This document shows, in pieces, positions 1 to 7,178 of a DNA stretch of 10,195 bases. The notes beneath the pieces were generated by a model. The model saw nothing but the letters and a program-made list of their open reading frames with translations. It made no database searches and was not told the origin of the DNA. Within the stretch, counting starts at the first letter, position 1. Each line of letters opens with the position of its first letter. Origin of the DNA: Syntrophaceae bacterium (GTDB taxonomy: Bacteria; Desulfobacterota; Syntrophia; Syntrophales; UBA2185); NCBI GenBank assembly GCA_003508565.1, contig DNUI01000066.1, forward strand, positions 1 to 10,195, given 5' to 3'. Both the position numbers and the translations under genes were made by a program.

Positions 1-1
1 C

Positions 2-3000
2 CTTTTATCAGAAAACGGATATGACAAAGTAGCCGTGACAGGCAGAAAAGTCAGACATGCCATAAATCTTTCGTCTATTTCAGAGCCGGAATCAGTTGAA
101 TCCGCCCTGTTCTATCTTCACGGCAACCAGCGAAAGCTTGATGCCGTGGTCAGTGCAGGCGGAGAATCTTTCATGGTGTATGTCCTGGGGAAAGATGGGA
201 GGATCTGCTCGGTTCAGACAGGGAACAAATGTGCATCAGGAACGGGAGAATTCTTTCTTCAGCAACTCAGAAGGATAGGAATATCCATCGAAGAAGCGAT
301 CGACTACGCGTTAAAAGAAAGTCCGTATAAAGTATCTGGACGATGCAGTGTCTTTTGCAAGAGCGACTGTACCCATGCGACAAACAAAGGAGTGCCTAAG
401 GGGAGGATCGCCGCAGGTTTATGCAAGATGATGGCGGGTAAGATATTGGAAATAATCAAACAGATCCCGCGGAATGACATTATGATTATCGGAGGAACCG
501 CACAAAATCCGGTTATGATCAATTATCTTCAAAAAGAAATAAAAAATGTGATCGTGCCGGAAGAAGCACCTTATTTTGAAGCGCTGGGTTCCGCTCTGTG
601 GGCTCTCGACCACGAAACATTAGCGCTGAAGGACAGAAATAGTCTTTTTAAAGAAGGGAGGAAATCTTTTTTCTTCCTGCCGCCTTTACACAGAGCCTCC
701 GGTATGGTCGATTTCAAGACGGCGGAAAGGGGCATAGCCCGGGAAAACGACCGTTGTATAATCGGACTCGATGTTGGCTCAACAACGACAAAAGCAATAA
801 TTCTGAATATTCAGGACAATAAGATTCTGGCATCTGTATACCTACGGACGAATGGTAATCCTGTGCAGGCGACACGGGAATGTTACGCCGATCTTTATGC
901 TCAGATGGGTGAACGCGCGGAAAAAATAAAAATAGTTGGATTAGGTGTGACAGGTTCCGGCAGGCAGATAGCGGGATTGCATGCCATGACAAGTGGTATC
1001 ATCAATGAAATTATCGCTCATGCCACGGGAGCGTTGTTTTTTGATCAGACGGTAGACACAATATTCGAAATTGGCGGTCAAGATGCCAAGTATACGTATA
1101 TCAAAAATGGCGTGCCTTCGGACTATGCAATGAATGACGCCTGTAGCGCGGGTACGGGGTCTTTCTTGGAGGAAGCTGCAAAAGAGACAATGGGAATTGA
1201 CACGGAGGCCATCGGTGGCATCGCAATTCAGGGACAAAATCCCCCCAATTTCAATGATCAATGCGCAGCGTTTATCAGCAGTGATATCAAAAATGCCTCT
1301 CATGAGGGCATGACGAATGAAGACATCGTTGCCGGCCTCGTGTATTCCATCTGTATGAATTATGATAATCGTGTCAAGGGGAACAGACCGGTAGGCAATA
1401 ATATATTCATGCAGGGAGGCGTCTGTTATAACCGGGCGGTACCGATAGCGATGGCATCCCTTACAGGAAAGAGGATTGTCGTACCACCGGAACCAGGGTT
1501 AATGGGCGCCTTTGGCGTCGCACTGGAAATTAAGCGCATGCTGCAGTTCAATCTCCTGCGGGAAAAAGAATTTTCTTTGAAAGAATTAATGGACAGAACC
1601 ATTGCATATGGAGAATCATTTATCTGCAAAGGAGGGAAAGAAAAGTGCGACCGCAAATGTGAGGTGGCACGTATCATTATAGAAGGGGAAACGTATCCGT
1701 TTGGCGGCGCTTGCAACAGATGGTACAATCAGCGTTTTAACATTCATTTTGATACAGAAAAATTGAACCTTGTCAAAATGCATGAGAATCTTATTTTTTC
1801 CAAATATGTTCCAGAGCCGGAAACCCTGGGAGTCAATGCAAGTTCTAAAACTGTCGGGATCAATAAATCTTTTTTAACAAATACATATTATCCGCTCTAC
1901 TACCACTTTTTTTCGCGGCTCGGTATGCGTGTCCTGGTGCCGGACTTTCCAGAACAGGCAGGTGTTGATCTTCAGAGGGCGCCATTTTGTTATCCTGCGG
2001 AAATTTCGCATGGCTTCCTTTTCAACCTCCTGAAAAAGAAGCCGGATTTTCTTTTTCTCCCCCAGGTAAAAGGACTGTACGTAGAAAAAGGGTACAGGCA
2101 TAGCATCACCTGTCCTCTCTCACAAGGAGAGCCGTATTATCTGTCAAGTGCTTTTAAGGATCTGGAGGTATTCAAGAACCTGAAAGACAAAGGAAAGGTC
2201 ATAACTCCGGTAATCGATTTTTCCGGAGGGTATGAGGCTGCGGAAGATACATTTGTTTCCATGGCAGGTGAGATCGGCTGCCGGAAAAAAGTGGCTCGCA
2301 GAGCATTTTCTGAAGCAATCAAAATTCATAAAACCATTTATGAAGAGAAAAAGGAAGCCGGTATACGTTTTTTACGTGAGCTTGAAGCAGACCACGACCG
2401 GTTTGCCATAGTTGTTTTTGGAAGATCCTACAATGCCTTTGTCCCGGAGGCGAATATGGGTATACCCCATAAAGTCGCATCGCGGGGTATTCCTGTAATC
2501 CCCTTTGATTTCTTGCCCTTAGAAGACGAGCCTATTCAGGATAAAATGTACTGGTCTACGGGGCAATCGATTCTCAAGGGAACGGCTTTTGTAGAAAGAC
2601 ACCCTCAACTTTTCGGGTGCTATATTACCAATTTTTCCTGCGGCCCGGATTCTTTCCTTGTAGGCTATTTTCGACATATTATGGGGAAAAAGCCGTTCTT
2701 GATCCTTGAATTGGATTCTCATGTTGCCGACGCGGGCCTCGAAACAAGAATCGAGGCTTTCATGGACATCATTAAAAATTATAGAGAGTTGGAAAGATCA
2801 CAAACAAATAATTCTCTTACAGTGTATTCTTTACCAAAAGCGGCACATTTTGATCATGAAAAAAAGGAGTTCATCGATTCACAAGGAAGAGGTTACCCGT
2901 TTCATCACCCGCGGGTACATCTGGTCTTCCCATCCATGGGGCGATTTCTGAACGAGGGAGCTGCAGCAGTATTCAGATCATTGGATATCCGGGCAACGGC

Positions 3001-4129
3001 GCTTCCACCTGCGGATAAAGAGGTTCTCAAACTTGGAAGAGGGAACACGACCTGCAAGGAGTGTCTGCCCCTGCTGCTTACTGTAGGCAGTCTTCTGAAA
3101 TATTTGCGAGATAGGGATCATGAGGAAGAACTGTTAGTGTATTTCATGCCTACTGCGCCGGGTCCCTGCCGGTTCGGTCAATATTCTACTTTCATCAGTC
3201 AGCTTATTGCCCGAAATGGGATTGAGGACGTTGCCGTATTTTCCCTACAAGCGGAAAACAGTTACATCACATCGAACAGTAATGAAATCACCTTAAAACT
3301 ATGGGAGTGCCTGGTTCTTGCTGATATTATGCAGGATATTTATTCCGTTCTGCTGACAAACGCTATAGATAAGGACTCGGCTGTGGCAATATTTTATAAA
3401 GAATCGGCAAGGCTTATCAAAATTTTGGAAAAACCCCACAAGTTCAAAGACCTCCAGAAGACCCTCAGGACAGTAGCCGATGATCTTGGCAAGATACCCA
3501 TCAAGAGACATATGGATGAAACTCCTTTTATCTTAATCACGGGAGAGATATTTGTCCGTCATGATGATCTTTCCCGACAATTCCTCGTAGAGAAACTCGC
3601 GGAGCAGGGTTTCGCGACCAAAGTTTCCAGCGTAATGGAGTGGATTTATTATACAGACTGGTGTTTCGAAAAAGGTTTATCCGCAGATAAGCCTAGCATG
3701 CGGAACCGGGCCTCTCTCTTGCTGAGATCGACCTTCATGAGAAGATATGAGAAAGCGTGTAAGAAAATTATGGCGCAATCAAAATTAGTCCGATATCAAC
3801 TGGAGGATGTTAACCACTTGATGGGTAACATCAGGCACTTGATCAATCCCAAACTGACCGGCGAGGCTGTGTTGACAGTCGGTGCATCCATAACTGAGGT
3901 GCCCCGAAAGTACTGCGGAGTTATTGCCATAGGCCCCTTCGGTTGCATGCCCAATCGTCTGTCGGAAGCAATTCTATCGAGAGAAATGGGTGTAGATCTT
4001 CCCTTTCTTGCTATCGAAAGCGACGGGAACCTTTTCCCACAGATAATAACGGCAAAACTCGAGGTATTTCTCCTGCAGGCATTGAGGTTGCACAACATGA
4101 TGCACTCCGGCGGGAGGCAAAGCCACTAA
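2..4129 (+). CDS. Acyl-CoA dehydratase activase-related fusion protein (two BcrAD/BadFG ATPase domains + DUF2229/HgdB-like region), 5' partial
   Basis: This is a large protein of the 2-hydroxyacyl-CoA dehydratase activator family. Activators of this kind (HgdC) hydrolyse ATP to push an electron from a [4Fe-4S] cluster into a dehydratase or reductase. The frame is open to the window edge, and the 11 codons before the GTG at 35 read like family sequence (LLSENGYDKVAV), so the true start lies upstream and the first phosphate-binding loop is missing. Counting from that GTG, ATPase domain 1 spans about 1-190, with C66 in NKCASGTG and C104/C108/C112 in GRCSVFCKSDC. Domain 2 spans about 240-500, with GLDVGSTTTK near 244, C370 (ACSAGTG) and C410 (DQCAAF). 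The DUF2229 and HgdB-like parts fill the rest; their conserved cysteines include FGGACNRWYN, APFCYPAEISHGF, FSCGPDSF, TTCKECLPLLL, GPCRFGQY and GPFGCMPNRLSEA. The ~1400-aa length is usual for this fused group. The substrate is unknown. It is separated from the next gene by 143 nt. Confidence 0.9.
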   Translation, partial: LLSENGYDKVAVTGRKVRHAINLSSISEPESVESALFYLHGNQRKLDAVVSAGGESFMVYVLGKDGRICSVQTGNKCASGTGEFFLQQLRRIGISIEEAIDYALKESPYKVSGRCSVFCKSDCTHATNKGVPKGRIAAGLCKMMAGKILEIIKQIPRNDIMIIGGTAQNPVMINYLQKEIKNVIVPEEAPYFEALGSALWALDHETLALKDRNSLFKEGRKSFFFLPPLHRASGMVDFKTAERGIARENDRCIIGLDVGSTTTKAIILNIQDNKILASVYLRTNGNPVQATRECYADLYAQMGERAEKIKIVGLGVTGSGRQIAGLHAMTSGIINEIIAHATGALFFDQTVDTIFEIGGQDAKYTYIKNGVPSDYAMNDACSAGTGSFLEEAAKETMGIDTEAIGGIAIQGQNPPNFNDQCAAFISSDIKNASHEGMTNEDIVAGLVYSICMNYDNRVKGNRPVGNNIFMQGGVCYNRAVPIAMASLTGKRIVVPPEPGLMGAFGVALEIKRMLQFNLLREKEFSLKELMDRTIAYGESFICKGGKEKCDRKCEVARIIIEGETYPFGGACNRWYNQRFNIHFDTEKLNLVKMHENLIFSKYVPEPETLGVNASSKTVGINKSFLTNTYYPLYYHFFSRLGMRVLVPDFPEQAGVDLQRAPFCYPAEISHGFLFNLLKKKPDFLFLPQVKGLYVEKGYRHSITCPLSQGEPYYLSSAFKDLEVFKNLKDKGKVITPVIDFSGGYEAAEDTFVSMAGEIGCRKKVARRAFSEAIKIHKTIYEEKKEAGIRFLRELEADHDRFAIVVFGRSYNAFVPEANMGIPHKVASRGIPVIPFDFLPLEDEPIQDKMYWSTGQSILKGTAFVERHPQLFGCYITNFSCGPDSFLVGYFRHIMGKKPFLILELDSHVADAGLETRIEAFMDIIKNYRELERSQTNNSLTVYSLPKAAHFDHEKKEFIDSQGRGYPFHHPRVHLVFPSMGRFLNEGAAAVFRSLDIRATALPPADKEVLKLGRGNTTCKECLPLLLTVGSLLKYLRDRDHEEELLVYFMPTAPGPCRFGQYSTFISQLIARNGIEDVAVFSLQAENSYITSNSNEITLKLWECLVLADIMQDIYSVLLTNAIDKDSAVAIFYKESARLIKILEKPHKFKDLQKTLRTVADDLGKIPIKRHMDETPFILITGEIFVRHDDLSRQFLVEKLAEQGFATKVSSVMEWIYYTDWCFEKGLSADKPSMRNRASLLLRSTFMRRYEKACKKIMAQSKLVRYQLEDVNHLMGNIRHLINPKLTGEAVLTVGASITEVPRKYCGVIAIGPFGCMPNRLSEAILSREMGVDLPFLAIESDGNLFPQIITAKLEVFLLQALRLHNMMHSGGRQSH

Positions 4130-4272
4130 GTCCACCTCCTCATCGTGGGGGGCATCGGCGAGAGACATTTTTAAGATGAAAAAGGATGGTATTTTGAAAA
4201 TATATATGCTAATTCAGATTAAATTTTTAATACTGAAAGATTTGAAACTAAAGGGGGGTAATAGGTAAAGAA
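4130..4272 (+). promoter_or_regulatory. AT-rich intergenic region, probable promoter region of the protease operon
   Basis: This is the only non-coding gap above 60 nt in the window. Its right half (about 4190-4250) is strongly AT-rich, unlike the flanking genes. A TTGAAA hexamer at 4194-4199 could serve as a -35 box, but the best -10 at normal spacing (around GATTAA, 4217-4222) matches the consensus poorly, so no promoter is placed exactly. TTGAAA recurs near 4242. Ahead of the protease ATG at 4273 lie a G-run (4253-4258, rather far) and AGG at 4263-4265. No convincing terminator follows the upstream gene: the GC-rich stretch at 4131-4155 gives only a weak CCAC/GTGG pairing and no proper T-tract. 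A 30-codon frame (4176-4268) also sits here. That a promoter lies here is inferred from position and composition only. Confidence 0.3.
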
Positions 4273-5745
4273 ATGGAAAATAAAAACAGAAAAACCTTTA
4301 TCATGTTTCTGCTGGCTTTTCTGGTTGCGTCTTTTATTGTTTCGGTTGTCGAGGTACTGAGATCGTCTTTTGTTCCTGTTGTTTCTAACGTTCAGAGCGC
4401 ATCGGCTGTTTCCTCTGCGGAAAGTGCACGTGTTTCGGGTGCACCTGCTTCATTCGCTGATCTTGCCGACAAATTAAAGCCAGTTGTTGTGAATATCAGT
4501 ACAACGAAAACTATCCGAACCGGCCGCGGAGGCCAGTTCAGGTCTCCTTTTGATAGACATTTTTGGGGGGATGATTTTTTTGAGAGATTCTTCGGAGATG
4601 TACCAAAGAGAGAATTTAAACAGAGAAGTCTCGGATCTGGTTTTATTATCAGTAATGATGGCTATATTTTTACGAATAATCACGTCATTGAACAGGCGGA
4701 TAAGATACTCGTAAAACTTTCGACAGGGAAGGAATACGAAGCGAAGGTCATTGGCAGGGATGCAAAAACAGACATCGCTCTTATAAAAATAAAATCAGGT
4801 GAAAGCCTTCCTGTGGTGGAGCTAGGCGATTCCGAAAAGCTGCGAGTAGGTGATTGGGTTGTCGCCATCGGCAATCCCTTCGGTCTGGAACAGACAGTGA
4901 CTGCAGGTATTGTCAGCGCCAAGGGCAGAGTGATTGGGGCAGGGCCCTATGACAATTTTATACAAACAGATGCTTCCATCAATCCCGGCAACAGCGGGGG
5001 GCCTCTCTTCAACATGGAAGGGAAAGTAATAGGAATTAACACGGCTATCGTAGCCCAGGGGCAGGGTATTGGGTTTGCGATTCCGATAAATATGGCAAAG
5101 ACTATATTGCCTGATCTTAAATCCAAAGGAAAAGTTACCCGCGCCTGGCTGGGTGTTTCTGTGCAGGATGTTACAGAAGATATCGCCAAGAACATTAAGC
5201 TCAAAGACAATAATGGTGCACTGATAACCGAGGTATTCAAGGGAGACCCCGCTGACAGGGCCGGACTGCGGTCGGGAGATCTTATAACCGAAGTGAACGG
5301 TAAAAAGATAAAAGATACACACGAGTTATTGCTGACAATCGCCTCCTTCCATGTCGGGGACAAGATAGAGATAAAGGCCGTGCGGGATGGACTGGAAAAG
5401 GCGTATCAGATTGTCGTAACCGAACGGAAGGATCAGCCGGAAGTGGCATCAGCAAGGGAAATTACGGGAAACTTCGGGATGACTGTGCAGGATATAACAC
5501 CGGACATTGCCCGTTATCTTGGTATTCAGAGCCGGATCGGCGTGATTGTTGTTGATGTTCAAGACGGGAGCCAGGCTGATGAGAAAGGCATCCAACCACA
5601 GGATATTATTCTGGAAGTCAATAAGGTAAAAATATCTTCCCTGAAAGATTATCAGCGGGAGATATCAAAGAAAAGCACCAGAAACACTGTCCTGCTCTTA
5701 ATAAAACGAGGTAAGGCAAAATACTTTGTAAGTTTTCGTAAATAA
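4273..5745 (+). CDS. degP: DegP/HtrA (Do family) periplasmic serine endoprotease
   Basis: This is a Do-type protease that degrades or refolds damaged envelope proteins. A hydrophobic stretch at residues 9-26 after a Lys/Arg-containing N-terminus is an export signal or anchor; SASA at 42-45 could be a signal peptidase site, but this is not certain. The trypsin-like domain covers about 60-270 with the full triad: H137 (TNNHVIEQADK), D167 (DAKTDIALIK) and S241 (NPGNSGGPL). PDZ1 runs about 285-385 and includes ADRAGLRSGDLITEVNG. PDZ2 runs about 398-488 and includes ADEKGIQPQDIILEVN. The 490-aa length and two PDZ domains are normal for the family. Residues 82-115, rich in Gly, Phe and Arg, form the LA-loop region before the conserved GSGFII. 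The ATG at 4273 follows AGG/G-rich sequence. Only 9 nt separate the stop from the next gene, suggesting co-transcription. DegQ or MucD would be equally valid names. Confidence 0.96.
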   Translation: MENKNRKTFIMFLLAFLVASFIVSVVEVLRSSFVPVVSNVQSASAVSSAESARVSGAPASFADLADKLKPVVVNISTTKTIRTGRGGQFRSPFDRHFWGDDFFERFFGDVPKREFKQRSLGSGFIISNDGYIFTNNHVIEQADKILVKLSTGKEYEAKVIGRDAKTDIALIKIKSGESLPVVELGDSEKLRVGDWVVAIGNPFGLEQTVTAGIVSAKGRVIGAGPYDNFIQTDASINPGNSGGPLFNMEGKVIGINTAIVAQGQGIGFAIPINMAKTILPDLKSKGKVTRAWLGVSVQDVTEDIAKNIKLKDNNGALITEVFKGDPADRAGLRSGDLITEVNGKKIKDTHELLLTIASFHVGDKIEIKAVRDGLEKAYQIVVTERKDQPEVASAREITGNFGMTVQDITPDIARYLGIQSRIGVIVVDVQDGSQADEKGIQPQDIILEVNKVKISSLKDYQREISKKSTRNTVLLLIKRGKAKYFVSFRK

Positions 5746-5754
5746 ATAATATTC

Positions 5755-6402
5755 ATGCGTGCACGTAACGACTCTCTGATGGAAATCTATGATACGCTGA
5801 ATACGTATTTTGGTGACCTCCACTGGTGGCCTGGTGATACCCCGTTTGAGATTATTGTAGGCGCAATACTTACCCAGAACACAGCCTGGAGGAATGTAGA
5901 AAAAGCCATATCAACGCTGAAATCGGAAGAGTGTCTTTACCCCGGAGTGATCTTAAAGATAGAAGAAAAAAAGCTCGCGGATCTCATACGACCGGCGGGG
6001 TACTATAATATCAAGACCAGGAGATTGAAATCTTTCATCCGGTTTCTCTATGATGAGTATAACGGCGATCTTGATTCCATGTTTGAGGAGGACCTTTGGA
6101 TTCTGAGAGGGAAACTGCTCACGGTAAAAGGTATAGGAGACGAGACAGCGGATAGCATTCTTCTTTACGCCGGGAAAAAGCCTGTGTTCGTCATCGATGC
6201 CTATACCAGAAGGATTTTGCTGAGACATAATAGTATTCATGCAGATGCTACCTATACGGAAATTCAAAACCTGTTCATGAAAAATCTTCCCCAAAGCGTT
6301 CCTCTGTACAACCAGTTTCATGCCCTCCTCGTGAACACAGGGAAATTCTTTTGCACTGGGAATCCTCGCTGTAATGAATGCCCTCTCTCTATGACACAAT
6401 AG
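5755..6402 (+). CDS. Endonuclease III-related DNA glycosylase (COG2231, MagIII-like)
   Basis: This is an HhH-GPD superfamily base-excision repair protein that removes damaged bases from DNA in the cytoplasm. Seen features: WWP at 24-26, the helix FEIIVGAILTQNTAWRNVEKA (31-51) typical of the endonuclease III fold, the helix-hairpin-helix LLTVKGIGDETADSIL (121-136), and the catalytic Asp D148 in VIDAYTRR. The catalytic Lys of E. coli Nth (K120, in GVGRKTA) is Glu here (E130, GIGDETA), as in Helicobacter MagIII, which is a monofunctional 3-methyladenine glycosylase; lyase activity is therefore unlikely. The C-terminus carries C200, C206 and C209 in a C-x5-C-x2-C arrangement like the Nth [4Fe-4S] loop, but the protein ends six residues later without the fourth Cys. 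The ATG at 5755 has no clear Shine-Dalgarno; M9 (5779) is a plausible alternative start because the family usually begins near there. Substrate specificity cannot be read from the sequence. Confidence 0.88.
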   Translation: MRARNDSLMEIYDTLNTYFGDLHWWPGDTPFEIIVGAILTQNTAWRNVEKAISTLKSEECLYPGVILKIEEKKLADLIRPAGYYNIKTRRLKSFIRFLYDEYNGDLDSMFEEDLWILRGKLLTVKGIGDETADSILLYAGKKPVFVIDAYTRRILLRHNSIHADATYTEIQNLFMKNLPQSVPLYNQFHALLVNTGKFFCTGNPRCNECPLSMTQ

Positions 6403-6424
6403 AGGTAATAGTACCATTTAGCGC

Positions 6425-6444
6425 AAACCTTGAAGGGGAGGTTT
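6425..6444 (+). promoter_or_regulatory. Inverted repeat overlapping the sufC ribosome-binding site
   Basis: AAACCT (6425-6430) and AGGTTT (6439-6444) form a perfect 6-bp inverted repeat around an 8-nt loop, TGAAGGGG. The strong Shine-Dalgarno AAGGGGAGG (6433-6441) lies 8 nt before the sufC ATG at 6450 and sits partly in the loop and partly in the right arm. In RNA the hairpin could partly occlude the ribosome-binding site; in DNA it could be a small operator. The stem is A/T-rich and weak, so chance is a real possibility. Confidence 0.25.
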
Positions 6445-6449
6445 TGTAA

Positions 6450-7178
6450 ATGTTGCTTGCAATTGAAAATCTGACGGTCGAAATTGCCGAAAAAGAAGTA
6501 CTGCAAGATGTAAATCTGATGATCGGCCACGGAGAAACACACGTCCTTTTCGGCAAAAACGGATCGGGGAAAACGACGCTGCTGATGGCAATCATGGGTT
6601 TTTCCGGATGTCGCATCATAAAAGGTAAAATAACATTTAAGGATATTGATATTACGCATCTTCCTATTAACGAAAGGGCCCGCTTGGGAATCGGGATGTC
6701 ATTTCAGCGGCCGCCGACTATACGGGGGGTCAAGGTGCACGATCTCATCAGGACATTCAACAATAACGGAGAAGAAACGATTGAGCAGATAGTAAACAGC
6801 TTGCATTTCAAGGAATTTATGGAACGGGATATCAATCTCGGGTTTTCCGGCGGTGAAATAAAAAAATCCGAACTCCTTCAGCTAATCGTCCAGAACCCTG
6901 AGTTGATTCTATTGGATGAACCTGAATCGGGAGTTGATCTGGAAAATATCAAGATCATTGGAAGGGTCATTAAGAAACTTCTGCAGAAAAATCTCAGAAG
7001 ACAGAGATTCAAGGCGGGTCTTGTCATTACCCACACGGGGCTAATCTTGAATTACCTCGAGGCGGACAAAGGACATCTTATGTTAAACGGCAGAATCATA
7101 TGCGAGGGCAATCCCAGGGAGATGTTTGAAACCATAGAAAAGCGTGGTTACGAGGAGTGCGCCAGATGTCAACGATAG
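6450..7178 (+). CDS. sufC: SufC-type Fe-S cluster assembly ATPase (SmsC-like)
   Basis: This is a soluble ABC ATPase that partners SufB-type scaffolds in building Fe-S clusters; it has no membrane segments. Visible motifs are Walker A GKNGSGKT (35-42), Q-loop Q86 (MSFQRPPT), signature GFSGGE (131-136), Walker B LILLDEPESGVD (152-163) and switch His H195 (VITHTG). The 242-aa length is normal for SufC. LDEPESGVDLENI resembles the archaeal and anaerobe SufC-like group rather than the LDEIDSGLD of enterobacterial SufC, which fits assignment to the minimal SMS system. The protein ends in YEECARCQR, a Cys-x2-Cys pair that I recall as common in this subgroup. The start is well supported by AAGGGGAGG 8 nt upstream. 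The stop lies 13 nt inside sufB, indicating translational coupling. An ordinary transporter ATPase is unlikely because no permease is present and the partner gene is SufB-like. Confidence 0.93.
   Translation: MLLAIENLTVEIAEKEVLQDVNLMIGHGETHVLFGKNGSGKTTLLMAIMGFSGCRIIKGKITFKDIDITHLPINERARLGIGMSFQRPPTIRGVKVHDLIRTFNNNGEETIEQIVNSLHFKEFMERDINLGFSGGEIKKSELLQLIVQNPELILLDEPESGVDLENIKIIGRVIKKLLQKNLRRQRFKAGLVITHTGLILNYLEADKGHLMLNGRIICEGNPREMFETIEKRGYEECARCQR
7152..7157 (+). promoter_or_regulatory. Shine-Dalgarno deciding the sufB start
   Basis: GAGGAG lies inside the last codons of sufC and 8 nt before the ATG at 7166. Its final G is the first base of the in-frame GTG at 7157, which therefore has no usable ribosome-binding site of its own. 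This favours ATG 7166 (MSTIDEK) over GTG 7157 as the sufB start. Confidence 0.6.

Noticed and set aside
941..1303. 120-codon minus-strand frame inside the activase gene.
   Set aside because: It is a shadow of the second ATPase domain on the + strand, with no ribosome-binding site and no family resemblance.
4131..4175. Possible rho-independent terminator after the activase gene.
   Set aside because: Only a 4-bp CCAC/GTGG pairing was found, and the short T-run at 4168-4172 is too far from it.
4427..4432. Second CACGTG core, inside the protease gene, considered as another parS site.
   Set aside because: The flanks (GTG on the left, TTTCG on the right) do not match the TGTTT...AAACA arms of parS; it is just a shared hexamer.
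4822..5322. 166-codon minus-strand frame inside the protease gene.
   Set aside because: The + strand carries an intact triad and PDZ domains here; the opposite frame has no recognisable motif.
6403..6449. Frameshift-extended C-terminus for the glycosylase, running through the spacer to 6448.
   Set aside because: The shifted frame adds about 20 residues without any cysteine or family similarity, so it does not restore the Fe-S loop.
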